Source: Aegilops tauschii subsp. strangulata (lineage: Eukaryota; Streptophyta; Magnoliopsida; Poales; Poaceae). Taken from it: a stretch of DNA of 64,000 nucleotides. The stretch is taken from positions 162,664,627 through 162,728,626 of the forward strand of contig NC_053036.3 in assembly GCF_002575655.3 (NCBI RefSeq). Direction: 5' to 3'. Each line of letters begins with the position of its first letter. Position 1 is the first letter of the stretch. The position numbers and the translations under genes were made by a program. Of the stretch, positions 45,768 through 55,505 are shown piece after piece. Under the pieces are notes generated by a model that worked only from the letters and a program-made list of their open reading frames with translations, did no database searches and was not told the origin of the DNA.

Positions 45768-46655
45768 TCATAAGCATAATTCATTGGCATCTTGGCCACA
45801 AGCATAGCAAGCATCATCAAAAAGGAATATTTCTAAAGAATCAACGGGATCATAACAGTCATCATAGCAATCATCGTTCGGTAAGCACGAAGGGAAATTA
45901 AACAATGTATGAGTTGAAGAGTTACTCTCATTAGAAGGTGGGCACGGGTAGCTAATCCGCTCTTCCTCCTTTTGTTCTTCGCTCTCCTCATCATCTTTTT
46001 CATCCAATGAGCTCATAGTGTCATTAATTTCTTCTTCCATAAACTCCTGCAAAATATTAGTCTCTTCTTGGACAGCGGAGACTCTCTCAATAAAATCATC
46101 AATATCGGAATTCAATTCATAATTCTCATAGCAATATTTAAGGATAGCTAAATTTTCAGGTCTATAAACTGAATCATCAAAATCTTCAAACTCTTTAAAC
46201 AAAGATTCAATTTCACATGCACCCTTAAAAGCAACAAATTCTTCTATTCGTTCCACATCATAGTAATCATATATACCTCTAGCATAAGAAGCCAAGGTTT
46301 CATTATCATTAAATTTGCATGAAAAGGGAAGGTGTGGAGCCTTCATCCTAGAGCAACAAGTATAATCATATCTCAAGCATAGTTGCCTAGCATACCAATA
46401 CAACATATAAATTTGATCCCATAATAGTTTCCCTTTTTGAGTCAAGCAATAATCCCTAAAGTATTCACGTTGATCCAACGTGTCTCCCATTACAAAATTG
46501 AATGGGGTTTTCTCAGGATTATCAAAGTAGTACATAATATCTTTCACATAATGAGCATCGAGGGTTTTAGGAGGTCCCCCATCTCCATGAGTAGCAAGTA
46601 ACCTAATTTTTTTGGTATTTCGTGTTCCATATCCATAACTAAAGATAGAGAACAA
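45768..46655 (-). CDS. Intact 295-codon ORF of unknown function in the non-autonomous LTR element
   Basis: It starts MFSIFSYGYGTRNTKK about 85 bp downstream of the primer-binding site, the usual place of gag. Visible parts: a basic head, the block THGDGGPPKTLDAHYVKDIM, the block FNFVMGDTLDQREYFRDYCL, a cysteine-containing aromatic block (LCLRYDYTCC), a central acidic helical part (RIEEFVAFKGACEIESLFKE), a very acidic tail (DEKDDEESEEQKEEE) and a C/D-rich end (NDDCYDDCYDPVDS). There is no CCHC zinc knuckle and no DTG, YVDD or DDE signature. The frame is uninterrupted while neighbouring retroelement genes are broken. I do not recognise the family; a gag-like or packaging-related protein is an inference from position only. 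Confidence 0.6.
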   Translation of the reverse strand: MFSIFSYGYGTRNTKKIRLLATHGDGGPPKTLDAHYVKDIMYYFDNPEKTPFNFVMGDTLDQREYFRDYCLTQKGKLLWDQIYMLYWYARQLCLRYDYTCCSRMKAPHLPFSCKFNDNETLASYARGIYDYYDVERIEEFVAFKGACEIESLFKEFEDFDDSVYRPENLAILKYCYENYELNSDIDDFIERVSAVQEETNILQEFMEEEINDTMSSLDEKDDEESEEQKEEERISYPCPPSNESNSSTHTLFNFPSCLPNDDCYDDCYDPVDSLEIFLFDDACYACGQDANELCL

Positions 46656-46731
46656 CTAAGAACAGCAAATAAAAATTACTTAGTGATAAAGCAAACAAGC
46701 ACACACGAGAATATTCACCCCAAGCTATAAC

Positions 46732-46749
46732 TCCCCAGCAACGGCGCCA
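46732..46749 (-). promoter_or_regulatory. Primer-binding site, tRNA-Asp type
   Basis: On the minus strand TGGCGCCGTTGCTGGGGA, complementary with one mismatch to the 3' end of plant tRNA-Asp (…CCGGCAACGGCGCCA). It starts 11 bp inside the right LTR border, so the right LTR is the 5' LTR. Confidence 0.85.
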
Positions 46750-46760
46750 GAAAAAGGTCT

Positions 46761-48279
46761 TGATAACCCACAAGTATAGGGGATCAATTGTAGCCTCTTT
46801 CGATAAGTAAGAGTGTCGAACCCAATGAGGAGCTAAAGGTAGAACAAATATTCCCTCAAGTTCTATCGACCACCGATACAACTCTACGCACGCTTAACGT
46901 TCGCTTTACCTAGAACAAGTATGAAACTAGAAGTGTTGTTGGATAGGTTTGCAAGGTAATAAAGAGCACGCAAATAAAAGCTAGGGGCTGTTTAGATAAA
47001 GACACAACTAAGTTAGTTTTAGTAGAGAGCTTTTTGTCACGAGAAAGTTATTTGTCCCTAGGCAATCGATAACTAGACCGGTAATCACTATTGCAATTTT
47101 ATTTGAGGGGGAGGCATAAGCTAACATACTTTATCTTCTTGGATCATATGCACTTATGATTGGAACTCTAGCAAGCATCCGCAACTACTAAAGATCATTA
47201 AGGTAAAACCCAACCATAGCATTAAAGTATCAAGTCCTCTTTATTCCCATACACCATGACCCACTTATCCGTGTTTGTGTTTCAGCCACTCACGCAACGC
47301 AGAAAATAAGCGAACCATGAACATATTGCAAACCCTACAGCGGGGATCCCTCATGCTTGCGCGACACGGAGAGCACCATAGGACAACAACAATAATAAAC
47401 CATGCAACTCAAACCAATCACGATCATCAATTAACCCATAGGACAAAACGGATCTACTCAAACATCATAGGATAGCCATACATCATTGGGAAATAATATA
47501 TAGCGTTGAGCACCATGTTTAAGTAGAGATTACAGCGGGTAAAAGAGGGGTTACACTGCTGCATAGAGGGGGGAGAGTTGGTGATGACGGCGGTGAAGTT
47601 GTTGGTGTAGATTGCGGTGACGATGATGGCCCCGGCGGCACTCCGGTGCCACCGGAAGCGAGGGGGAGAGAGCCCCCCCCCCTCCTTATTTTTCTTCCTT
47701 GACCTTCTCCCTAGATGGGAGAAGGGTTTCCCCTCTGGTCCATGGTCTCCATGGCGTGGGAGGAGCGAGAGCCCCTCCGAGATTGGATCTGTCTCTCTGT
47801 CTCTCTCTGTTTCTGCGCTTCCAGATCTGGCCTTTCACCGTTTCTTATATTCCCGGAGATCCATAACTCCGATTGGATTGAAATTTGAACACGATTTTTA
47901 TCCGGATATTGGCTTTCTTGCAGCGAAAGAAGGGCACCAACCTCCTTACGGGGTGGCCACGAGGGCCCAGGGCGCGCCTGACCCCCTAGGGCGCGCCCCC
48001 TGCCTCGTGGCTCCATCGGGCATCGTCTCGCGTTGATTCTTCTTCCCAAAAATCACAAATATTCCAAAAAAATCTTCGTCATTTTTTATCTCGTTTGGAC
48101 TCCGTTTGATATGGATTTTCTGCGAAACAAAAAACATGCAACAAACGGGAACTGGCACCGGGCACTAGATCAATATGTTAGTCCCAAAAAATAGTATAAA
48201 AAGTTGCCAAAAGTATATGGAAGTTGTATAATATTGGCATGGAACAATCAAAAATTATAGATACGACGGAGACGTATCA
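46761..48279 (-). repeat. 5' LTR of the non-autonomous element (1519 bp)
   Basis: Same ends as the copy at 40723-42234. It differs by scattered transitions and small indels, for example a longer C run at 47678-47684. Confidence 0.85.
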
Positions 48280-48519
48280 GGCATGTGCATTGGATTCCTG
48301 AGCATGGGCACACATGCTAAGCAATGATGCATGTGTGGGAACGAGATACATAGTGTCATGCACGTGCGCACCTATTGGAGTAATTTGGGGGGGTCCTCCC
48401 CCCCCCCCACACACACACTTTTTTCTCCATTCAAAAGTGAGAAATTGATGCGCTCTTTCTGAACGATGGGAGCATAAGCACTCATTAGGAGTGTTTAGAA
48501 TTAATTAATCTTGTATTAG
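48280..48519. other. 240 bp between two retrotransposons, no gene
   Basis: Contains a G7 run and a C10 run followed by (CA)n at about 48387-48418. ATTAG (48515-48519) directly precedes the gypsy LTR and would be its left target duplication. Nothing else seen. Confidence 0.6.
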
Positions 48520-51165
48520 TGTAGCGACCCGACCTCAAACGGTCAAGTCTCTGTGCTTCAGTGTCATCCCTAGATCGGTAATGCTGACACACACAGTACT
48601 CGAAGGATTTATAACAGAGTAGCAATCACACAGTTATTACATCGAATGTCTCAAAAGAGAACTTATTACAATAAATATGGCTTAAGGCCATCTACTTCGA
48701 TAAACAGCGGAAGGCTTTGAAGATAAAGTGAGTCCATCAACTCCAGCGGCATAGCTTAGTGCAAGACAACGGCCTAGCGAACCTTACTCCTCGTCTGAAA
48801 AGTCTGCAACATAATACGTTGCAGCCCGAAAACGGGTCGGCACATGGAATATGCTGGCAATGTACCATAGTAGAGCAATGAATAGATAAATGCTATCACT
48901 ACATGCATATATGGCTGGTGGAGGCTCTATGGTTATAAGGTTTTTGCGAAAAGCTAATTTTTCCCTACAACAAAGGAATAGATTTTATTTAACTATCATG
49001 GTAGTTGAAACATCATTGAGAAGGTTCCTCCAACTCAATCCCAATTAAAGTAATCATTAACCCAACAAATTAAATTAGAGTGATGAGATACAATAGGATA
49101 TTCCAAGTACTAGATATTTAAGATGTCCATAACCGGGGACACGGGTAACCATGATTAGATTGTACACTCTGCAGAGGTTTGCGCACTTTTCCCCACAAGA
49201 CTCGATCTCCTCCGTTGGATTTCTCGCACTACATAGTGTTTGAGAAACGGATGACCGAGACACAGTCTTTCAGAAGCATTAACTCTAACCCCGGGTAGAC
49301 AGTACCAACCTACATCCCTCTACATCTGCTAGCCTACCACTGGAAGAGGTCATGCAACATACTCAACTATGCTAGAGCCCATAATAGCTTGTGGCTGCAC
49401 ACGGAAGTTTCTAGCATGAATAATCTTACGATTCCTTTGAGCCCGGGTGGCGGACCGTAGGAGGATCACACGGTATATCCCCGGGATCTCCTAGGACAAC
49501 ACTGGCATATCCCCAGGTGCCCAAACAAGCAATCCACCCAGATGTGTATTAAAGTTGCCACCTTAAGTTGAACCATTAATTAACAACTCACATCTGTCAT
49601 GGATACACTCAAAGCCAATCCACGTCTACGAGCATAGCATAGCAATATAAGCATAACGTAAAAGTAACTCCCAGGGTTTGATAATAAAACAGGTAATAGG
49701 TTCTACCTCATCAACTACTTCCCAATACCCACAAGTTAATCACAGCCTAATCATGCAGTGCTTGAAGAGTGGAACTAATGCATAAAAATTGGGTATGAAA
49801 GGAGTATGATCAATGTGTTACTTGCCTTGCTGACGATCCGCAAAACTTAGAGACTCGTAGTAGCACGCTTCGCACTCCGGGAATTCTATCGCAAAAAAAC
49901 AATAGCATACATAAGCAATCAATCAAAGATGCACGAGTGAAACTCAAATAAGAAGATCTAACCAGAAAGTTCAACTTAAGAACTCCGGTTTGCAAAAAGA
50001 ATCAAATCAAACGGAGCAACGAAACTCAAACTGCGAAAGAAACAAGGTTCGTTTGCTAATCTGGACTAAAGTCAAATTTTACAGTACCAAAATCTTGTTC
50101 AAGTTGGTTAAACAGAAAGAGGGCTTCGAGACGAAGATCTAGGCGCTTGAATCGCCTGATTCCGATAAACGAGCGAAAAGATAAACTAAAACGAAAATCG
50201 GATCAGAAATCACGATCGAAAATAATCGCGAAAAAACCGAGAAAAAGAAAAATTGACGAACAGGCTAACGAATGAGCGTTCACTGTCTGTAACTAACGGA
50301 CAAAAACCATTCATTAAAAAGAACGTACGAACGGGCGTTTTCTAAATAACTAAACCAAAAAAACCGAACGGATCTATTAAAAAACAGATCTAGGGTTTAA
50401 AAAAACGAACGAACCGAAAGAAAAACCGGACGGTTTTCCCGCGTAAACCGGCGGCGGCGGCGGCTGCTACCTCGGGCGGCGGGACGGCGGGGCGGCGGCA
50501 GCGCAGGGCGGCGCGGGCTAGCGGGCGGCGGGCGGCGGCGGCGGGACGCGGCGGCGCAGCGCTAGGGTTCGGCGGGGCGGCAGGGCTGGTGGGCTCAGCG
50601 TCGCGGCCTCGGGCTTTAAAGGCCGGCCGGGCGAGCCCTAGTCGGGTACGGCCCGGCTAGGTCGGTTGGTTTTTTTTAATATTCTGACGTGCAAAAAAAG
50701 AAAGAAAAGAAGTAGTAGACAGACTCCAAAAATCCTGAAATAAATTTTCCCCGTCCTCTAAAAATATGCCGGACTAGGTGAACATTTATTTGGGCCTATA
50801 ATGCAATTTTGAAAACGCGTATTTTTTCCTAATTCAAATAAAATTGCAATAAAGACCAAATAAAATTATTGATTTGATTTTAATATTTTTCCTCCAATAT
50901 TTCATTTATTTTGGAGAAGTCATATTATCTCCTCACATATATTTTAATATGAAATATTTTTGGAGAGATAAATTAATTGAAACAAATGATCCTCGTTTCG
51001 ATATTTGATAAGAATTCAAATATGAAAACGGTGAAATCCCCAACTCTCTCCGAAGGTCCTTGAGTTGCTTAGAATTTCGAGGATCGCGAAACGAAATGCA
51101 ATAAAATATTAGATGCATGAATGACCTATGTATAACATTCCAAATTGAAAATTTGGGATGTTACA
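48520..51165 (-). repeat. 3' LTR of the gypsy element (2646 bp)
   Basis: On the minus strand it begins TGTAACATCCCAAATTTTC and ends GAGGTCGGGTCGCTACA. Both ends obey TG...CA. A very GC-rich block (50445-50640, GGCGGC repeats) is present. Confidence 0.88.
50445..50640 (-). promoter_or_regulatory. GC-rich island inside the gypsy LTR
   Basis: About 190 bp of almost pure GGCGGC/GCGGGC sequence, bordered on the right by a CTTTAAAG phrase (near 50614-50621). It resembles a CpG island but lies within an LTR, so it is more likely part of the element promoter or leader than a host gene promoter. Confidence 0.4.
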
Positions 51166-53227
51166 AACCTACCCCCCTTAAGATGAATCTCGCCCTCGAG
51201 ATTCGGGTTGGCTAGAAATAGGTGTGGGTGGTCTTTGCGAAGATCATCCTCTCGTTCCCAGGTGGCTTCATCCTCGGTATGGTGGCTCCACTGAACTTTG
51301 CAAAACTTGATGACCTTGCTGCGAGTAACTCGGCTGGCAAACTCAAGAATCTTGACGGGTTTCTCCTCATAGGTCAGATCACTGTCCAACTGAATCACTT
51401 CCACGGGCACTGTATCTCTCAGAGGTATATCGGCCATATCAACATGACACTTCTTTAACTGGGAGACGTGAAACACATCATGAACTCCTGATAATCCTTC
51501 GGGTAACTCCAACTTGTAGGCAACCTCTCCCAGACGCTCCAAAACTCGGTATGGTCCTACAAATCTCGGGGCTAACTTTCCCTTAACTCCAAAACGTTTC
51601 ACCCCTCGGAGTGGTGATACACGAAGATATGCTCTGTCTCCGATTTCATAGGCTACCTCCTTGCGTTTTGAATCTGCATAACTCTTCTGCCTGGACTGAG
51701 CTACCTTCAGTCTGTCTCGAATCAACTTAACCTTCTCTTCAGACTCTTTGATCAAATCTGGTCCAAACAACTGTCGGTCTCCCACTTCATCCCACATCAA
51801 CGGTGTTCTGCACCTTCGTCCATACAGGGCTTCGAATGGTGCCATCTTCAAACTGGCCTGGTAGCTATTGTTGTATGAGTCCGCGTAGGGAAAATTGTCA
51901 TCCCAACTAGATCCATAATCTAGCGCACAAGCTCTCAACATATCCTCCAGAATCTGGTTAACTCTCTGTGTCTGGCCATCTGTCTGCGGATGAAATGTTG
52001 TGCTGAACTCTAGCCTTGTACCCAAAGTCTTGTGCAGCTGATGCCAAAACTTTGAAGTAAACTGTGTTCCTCTATCTGATACGATGGTCCTCGGAACTCC
52101 ATGCAGACATACGATCCTGGTCATATATATCTTGGCCAACTTTGCACTGGTATACGTGGTTTTCACTGGAATAAAGTGAGCCACTTTGGTCAAGCGATCA
52201 ACTACTACCCAGATAGAATCATATCCTGATCGAGTCCTGGGCAATCCGGTGATGAAATCCATGCCTAGTTTATCCCACTTCCATTCAGGTATCGGAGGCT
52301 GCAGTTATCCTGCTGGCTTCTGATGTTCTGCCTTTACTCTCTGACATACATCACATATGGCTACATACTCAGCAATATCCTTCTTCATACCAGTCCACCA
52401 GAAACGCTCCTTCAAATCCAAATACATCTTGGTGTTTCCAGGGTGTATCGAGTATGGCGAGTCGTGAGCCTCCTGAAGTATCAACTTCCTGATCTCTGCA
52501 TTATTGGGCACATAAAGGCGGTCCTCAAACCATAAGGTGTCGTGCTCATCCTCACGAAAACCTTTGGCCTTTCCTTTGCTCATTCTCTCTTTTATCTCGG
52601 CAATCTCTTTATCATCCTTCTGTGCTTCTCGAATCTTTCCCAACAATGTTGATTGAACCTCCAATGCTGCAACAAAACCTCTAGGGACTATCTCCAAACG
52701 TAGCTCCCTGAGATCTTCTGCTAACTCCTTTGGCAATCCTCCGCTTACGAGGGTATTGGCATAACTCTTCTGGCTCAAAGCGTCTGCTACGACATTGGCC
52801 TTTCCTGGATGATAGTGCAACTTCATATCATAATCCTTTATGAGCTCCAACCATCTCCTCTGCCTGAGGTTCAGCTCCTTTTGGGTAAAAATGTCCTTCA
52901 AACTCTTGTGATCCGTGTACACATCACAACGGTTTCCGATAAGGTAATGTCTCCAAGTCTTGAGCGCATGCACTACGGCTGCTAACTCCAAATCATGAGT
53001 AGCATAATTCAACTCATGCGGTCGAAGCTATCGGGATGCATACGAAACAGCTCTTCCGTCCTGCATAAGTACACCTCCAAGTCCTGAGCGTGAAGCATCG
53101 CAATACACTTGGAAGTCCTTGCGTATATCCGACAGAATCAGCACTGGGGCTGTAGTCAAACGTTTCTTCAACTCCTGAAAACTTGCCTCACATTCTTCCG
53201 TCCATTTGAATTTGGTATCCTTCTTGG
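51126..53227 (-). pseudogene. Gypsy pol remnant: RNase H, integrase, chromodomain
   Basis: Order along the minus strand: ECEASFQELKKRLTTAPVL (end of the reverse transcriptase/connection), RNase H with [36 protein letters not shown] and YTDHKSL, an integrase zinc region ([10 protein letters not shown]...CDVCQRVK), the integrase core (MDFITGLP, VSDRGTQF, HPQTDGQTQRVN with the E in NQILEDML), and a chromodomain (VQWSHHTEDEATWE). One frame runs throughout but has TAG at 53028-53030 and TAA at 52305-52307. The frame reads through the polypurine tract (EIHLKGG) and ends at 51126, inside the LTR. The palm domain with the YVDD box is missing. The enzymes normally copy and insert the element's DNA; this copy cannot do so. 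Confidence 0.9.
51166..51180 (-). promoter_or_regulatory. Polypurine tract of the gypsy element
   Basis: Minus strand TAAGGGGGGTAGGTT, directly next to the 3' LTR border at 51165. It primes plus-strand DNA synthesis in this class of element. Confidence 0.8.
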
Positions 53228-53732
53228 CGGGTGTGGCTGGGTTAGAGCGGTTCTGATTGCTGCCTGCTCCATTCCCGTTTCCATTCCTGGGGCCACTGTG
53301 ATTATGGGAACTTCCTCCATTGTGAGTGTGGCCTCCATGGTTATGGATAAGTCCTCCCGAGTTCGGGGTTAAACGAGGCTTCTGCTGAGCTCCAGAATTG
53401 TACTTTCCTTGCCCGTACTTCCTCTTGCGGCTCTCAATCTGTTGCTGCTTCCCTTCCATCATAAGAGCCTTGTCTACCTACTCCTGGTAGTTAGCAAATG
53501 TTGCCACCATCAACTGCATGCTCATCTCATCATTAAGCCCTTCCATAAAATTCTCCTGCTTCGCGGCATCTGTGGCCACATCATCAGGGGCATAACGGGA
53601 TAGCCTTCTAAACTCATCCACGTACTGAGCTACAGTACGGTTTCCCTGGCGTAAGTTGCGAAACTCACGCTTCTTCATGCTCATAGCTCCAGTTGAGACA
53701 TGGGCTATGCGGAATGCTTGCTGAAACTGGTC

Positions 53733-53737
53733 CCAAG
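53733..53737. repeat. Target-site duplication CCAAG, left
   Basis: Five bases identical to 62467-62471. They border the copia element and lie in the gypsy gag frame. Confidence 0.92.
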
Positions 53738-55472
53738 TGTTGGGTAACGTAGTAATTTCAAAAAAAATCCTACGCACACGCAAGATCATGGTGATGCATA
53801 GCAACGAGAGGGGAGAGTGTTGTCCATGTACACTCGTAGACCGAAAGCGGAAGCGTTAACACAACGCGGTTGATGTAGTCGTACGTCTTCATGATCCGAC
53901 CGATCAAGTACCGAACGCACGGCACCTCCGAGTTCAATGCACGTTCAGCTCGATGACGTCCCTCGAACTCCGATCCAGCCGAGTGTTGAGGGAGAGTTTC
54001 GTCAGCACGACGGCGTGGTGACGATGATGATGTTCTACCGACGCAGGGCTTCGCCTAAGCTCCGCTACGATATTATCGAGGTGTAATATGGTGGAGGGGG
54101 GCACCGCACACGGCTAAAATATCGTATATCAATTGTGCGTCTAGAGGTGCCCCCCTGCCCCCGTATATAAAGGAGCAAGGGGGAGGCTACCGGCCTAGGA
54201 GGTGTGGCGCGCCAGGAGGAGTCCTACTCCTACCGGGAGTAGGACTCCCCCCCTTTCCTTGTTGGACTAGGAGTGGAAGAGGGGAAGAGGTGGAGGGGAG
54301 GAAGGAAGGGGGCGCCGCCCCTCCTCTCCTTGTCCTATTCGGACTGGGGGGGAAGGGGGGCGCGGCCCTGCCCTAGCCTCCTCTCCTCTCTTCCACCTAG
54401 GCCCACTAAGGCCCATTAAGTTACCGGGGGGTTCCGGTAACCTCCCGGTACTCCGGAAAAATCCCGATTTCACCCGGAACACTTCCGATGTCCAAACATA
54501 GGCTTCCAATATATTAATCTTTGTGTCTCGACCATTTCGAGACTCCTCGTCATGTCCGTGATCACATCCGGGACTCCGAACAACCTTCGGTACATCAAAA
54601 CATATAAACTCATAATATAACTGTCATCGTAACTTTAAGCGTGCGGACCCTACGGGTTCGAGAACTATGTAGACATGACCGAGACACCTCTCTAGTCAAC
54701 AACCAATAGAGGAACCTGGATGCTCATATTGGTTCCCACATATTCTACGAAGATATTTATCGGTTAGACCGCATAACAACATACGTTGTTCCCTTTGTCA
54801 TCGGTATGTTACTTGCCCGAGATTCGATCGTCGGTATCTCGATACCTAGTTCAATCTCGTTACCGGCAAGTCTCTTTACTCGTTCCGTAATACATCATCC
54901 CGCAACTAACTCATTAGTCACAATGCTTGCAAGGCTTATAGTGATGTGCATTACCGAGTGGGCCCAGAGATACCTCTCCGACAATCGGAGTGACAAATCC
55001 CAATCACGAAATACGCCAACCCAACAAGTACCTTTGGAGACACCTGTAGAGCACCTTTATAATCACCCAGTTACGTTGTGACGTTTGATAGCACACAAAG
55101 TGTTCCTCCGGTAAACGGGAGTTGCATAATCTCATAGTCATAGGAACATGTATAAGTCATGAAGAAAGCAATAGCAACATACTAAACGATCGAGTGCTAA
55201 GCTAACGGAATGGGTCAAGTCAATCACGTCATTCTCCTAATGAGGTGATCCCGTAATCAAATGACAACTCATGTCTATGCCTAGGAAACATAACCATCTT
55301 TGTTTAACGAGCTAGTCAAGTAGAGGCATACTAGTGACACTCTGTTTGTCTATGTATTCACACATGTATTATGTTTCCGGTTAATACAACTCTAGCATGA
55401 ATAATAAACATTTATCATGATATAAGGAAATAAATAATACTTTATTATTGCCTCTAGGGCATATTTCCTTCA
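53738..55472 (-). repeat. 3' LTR of the copia element (1735 bp)
   Basis: Begins TGAAGGAAATATGCCC and ends GTTACCCAACA on the minus strand. It carries a TTTATATACGG phrase (minus strand, near 54163-54173), a likely TATA box, followed by GC-rich transcribed sequence. Confidence 0.93.
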
Positions 55473-55484
55473 GTCTCCCACTTG
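55473..55484 (-). promoter_or_regulatory. Polypurine tract of the copia element
   Basis: Minus strand CAAGTGGGAGAC, adjacent to the 3' LTR. Confidence 0.8.
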
Positions 55485-55505
55485 CACTAGAGTCAATAAT
55501 CTAGA

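Larger units (their letters stand above)
40723..48279 (-). mobile_element. Complete non-autonomous LTR retrotransposon (7557 bp)
   Basis: LTRs at 40723-42234 and 46761-48279 flank a 4526-bp internal region. Target duplication GGCAC (40718-40722) and GGCAT (48280-48284), one mismatch. The LTRs begin TGATACGTCTCCGTCGTATC and end GTGGGTTATCA on the minus strand. The primer-binding site (tRNA-Asp type) lies next to the right LTR and the polypurine tract next to the left one, so the element is on the minus strand. There is no protease, reverse transcriptase or integrase, only one ORF of 295 codons. By eye the LTRs differ at roughly 3 percent of positions in the first half. LARD-like. Confidence 0.9.

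Noticed and set aside
50445..50640. CpG-island-like block as a possible host gene promoter
   Set aside because: It lies inside the gypsy LTR, and no host exon follows on either strand.
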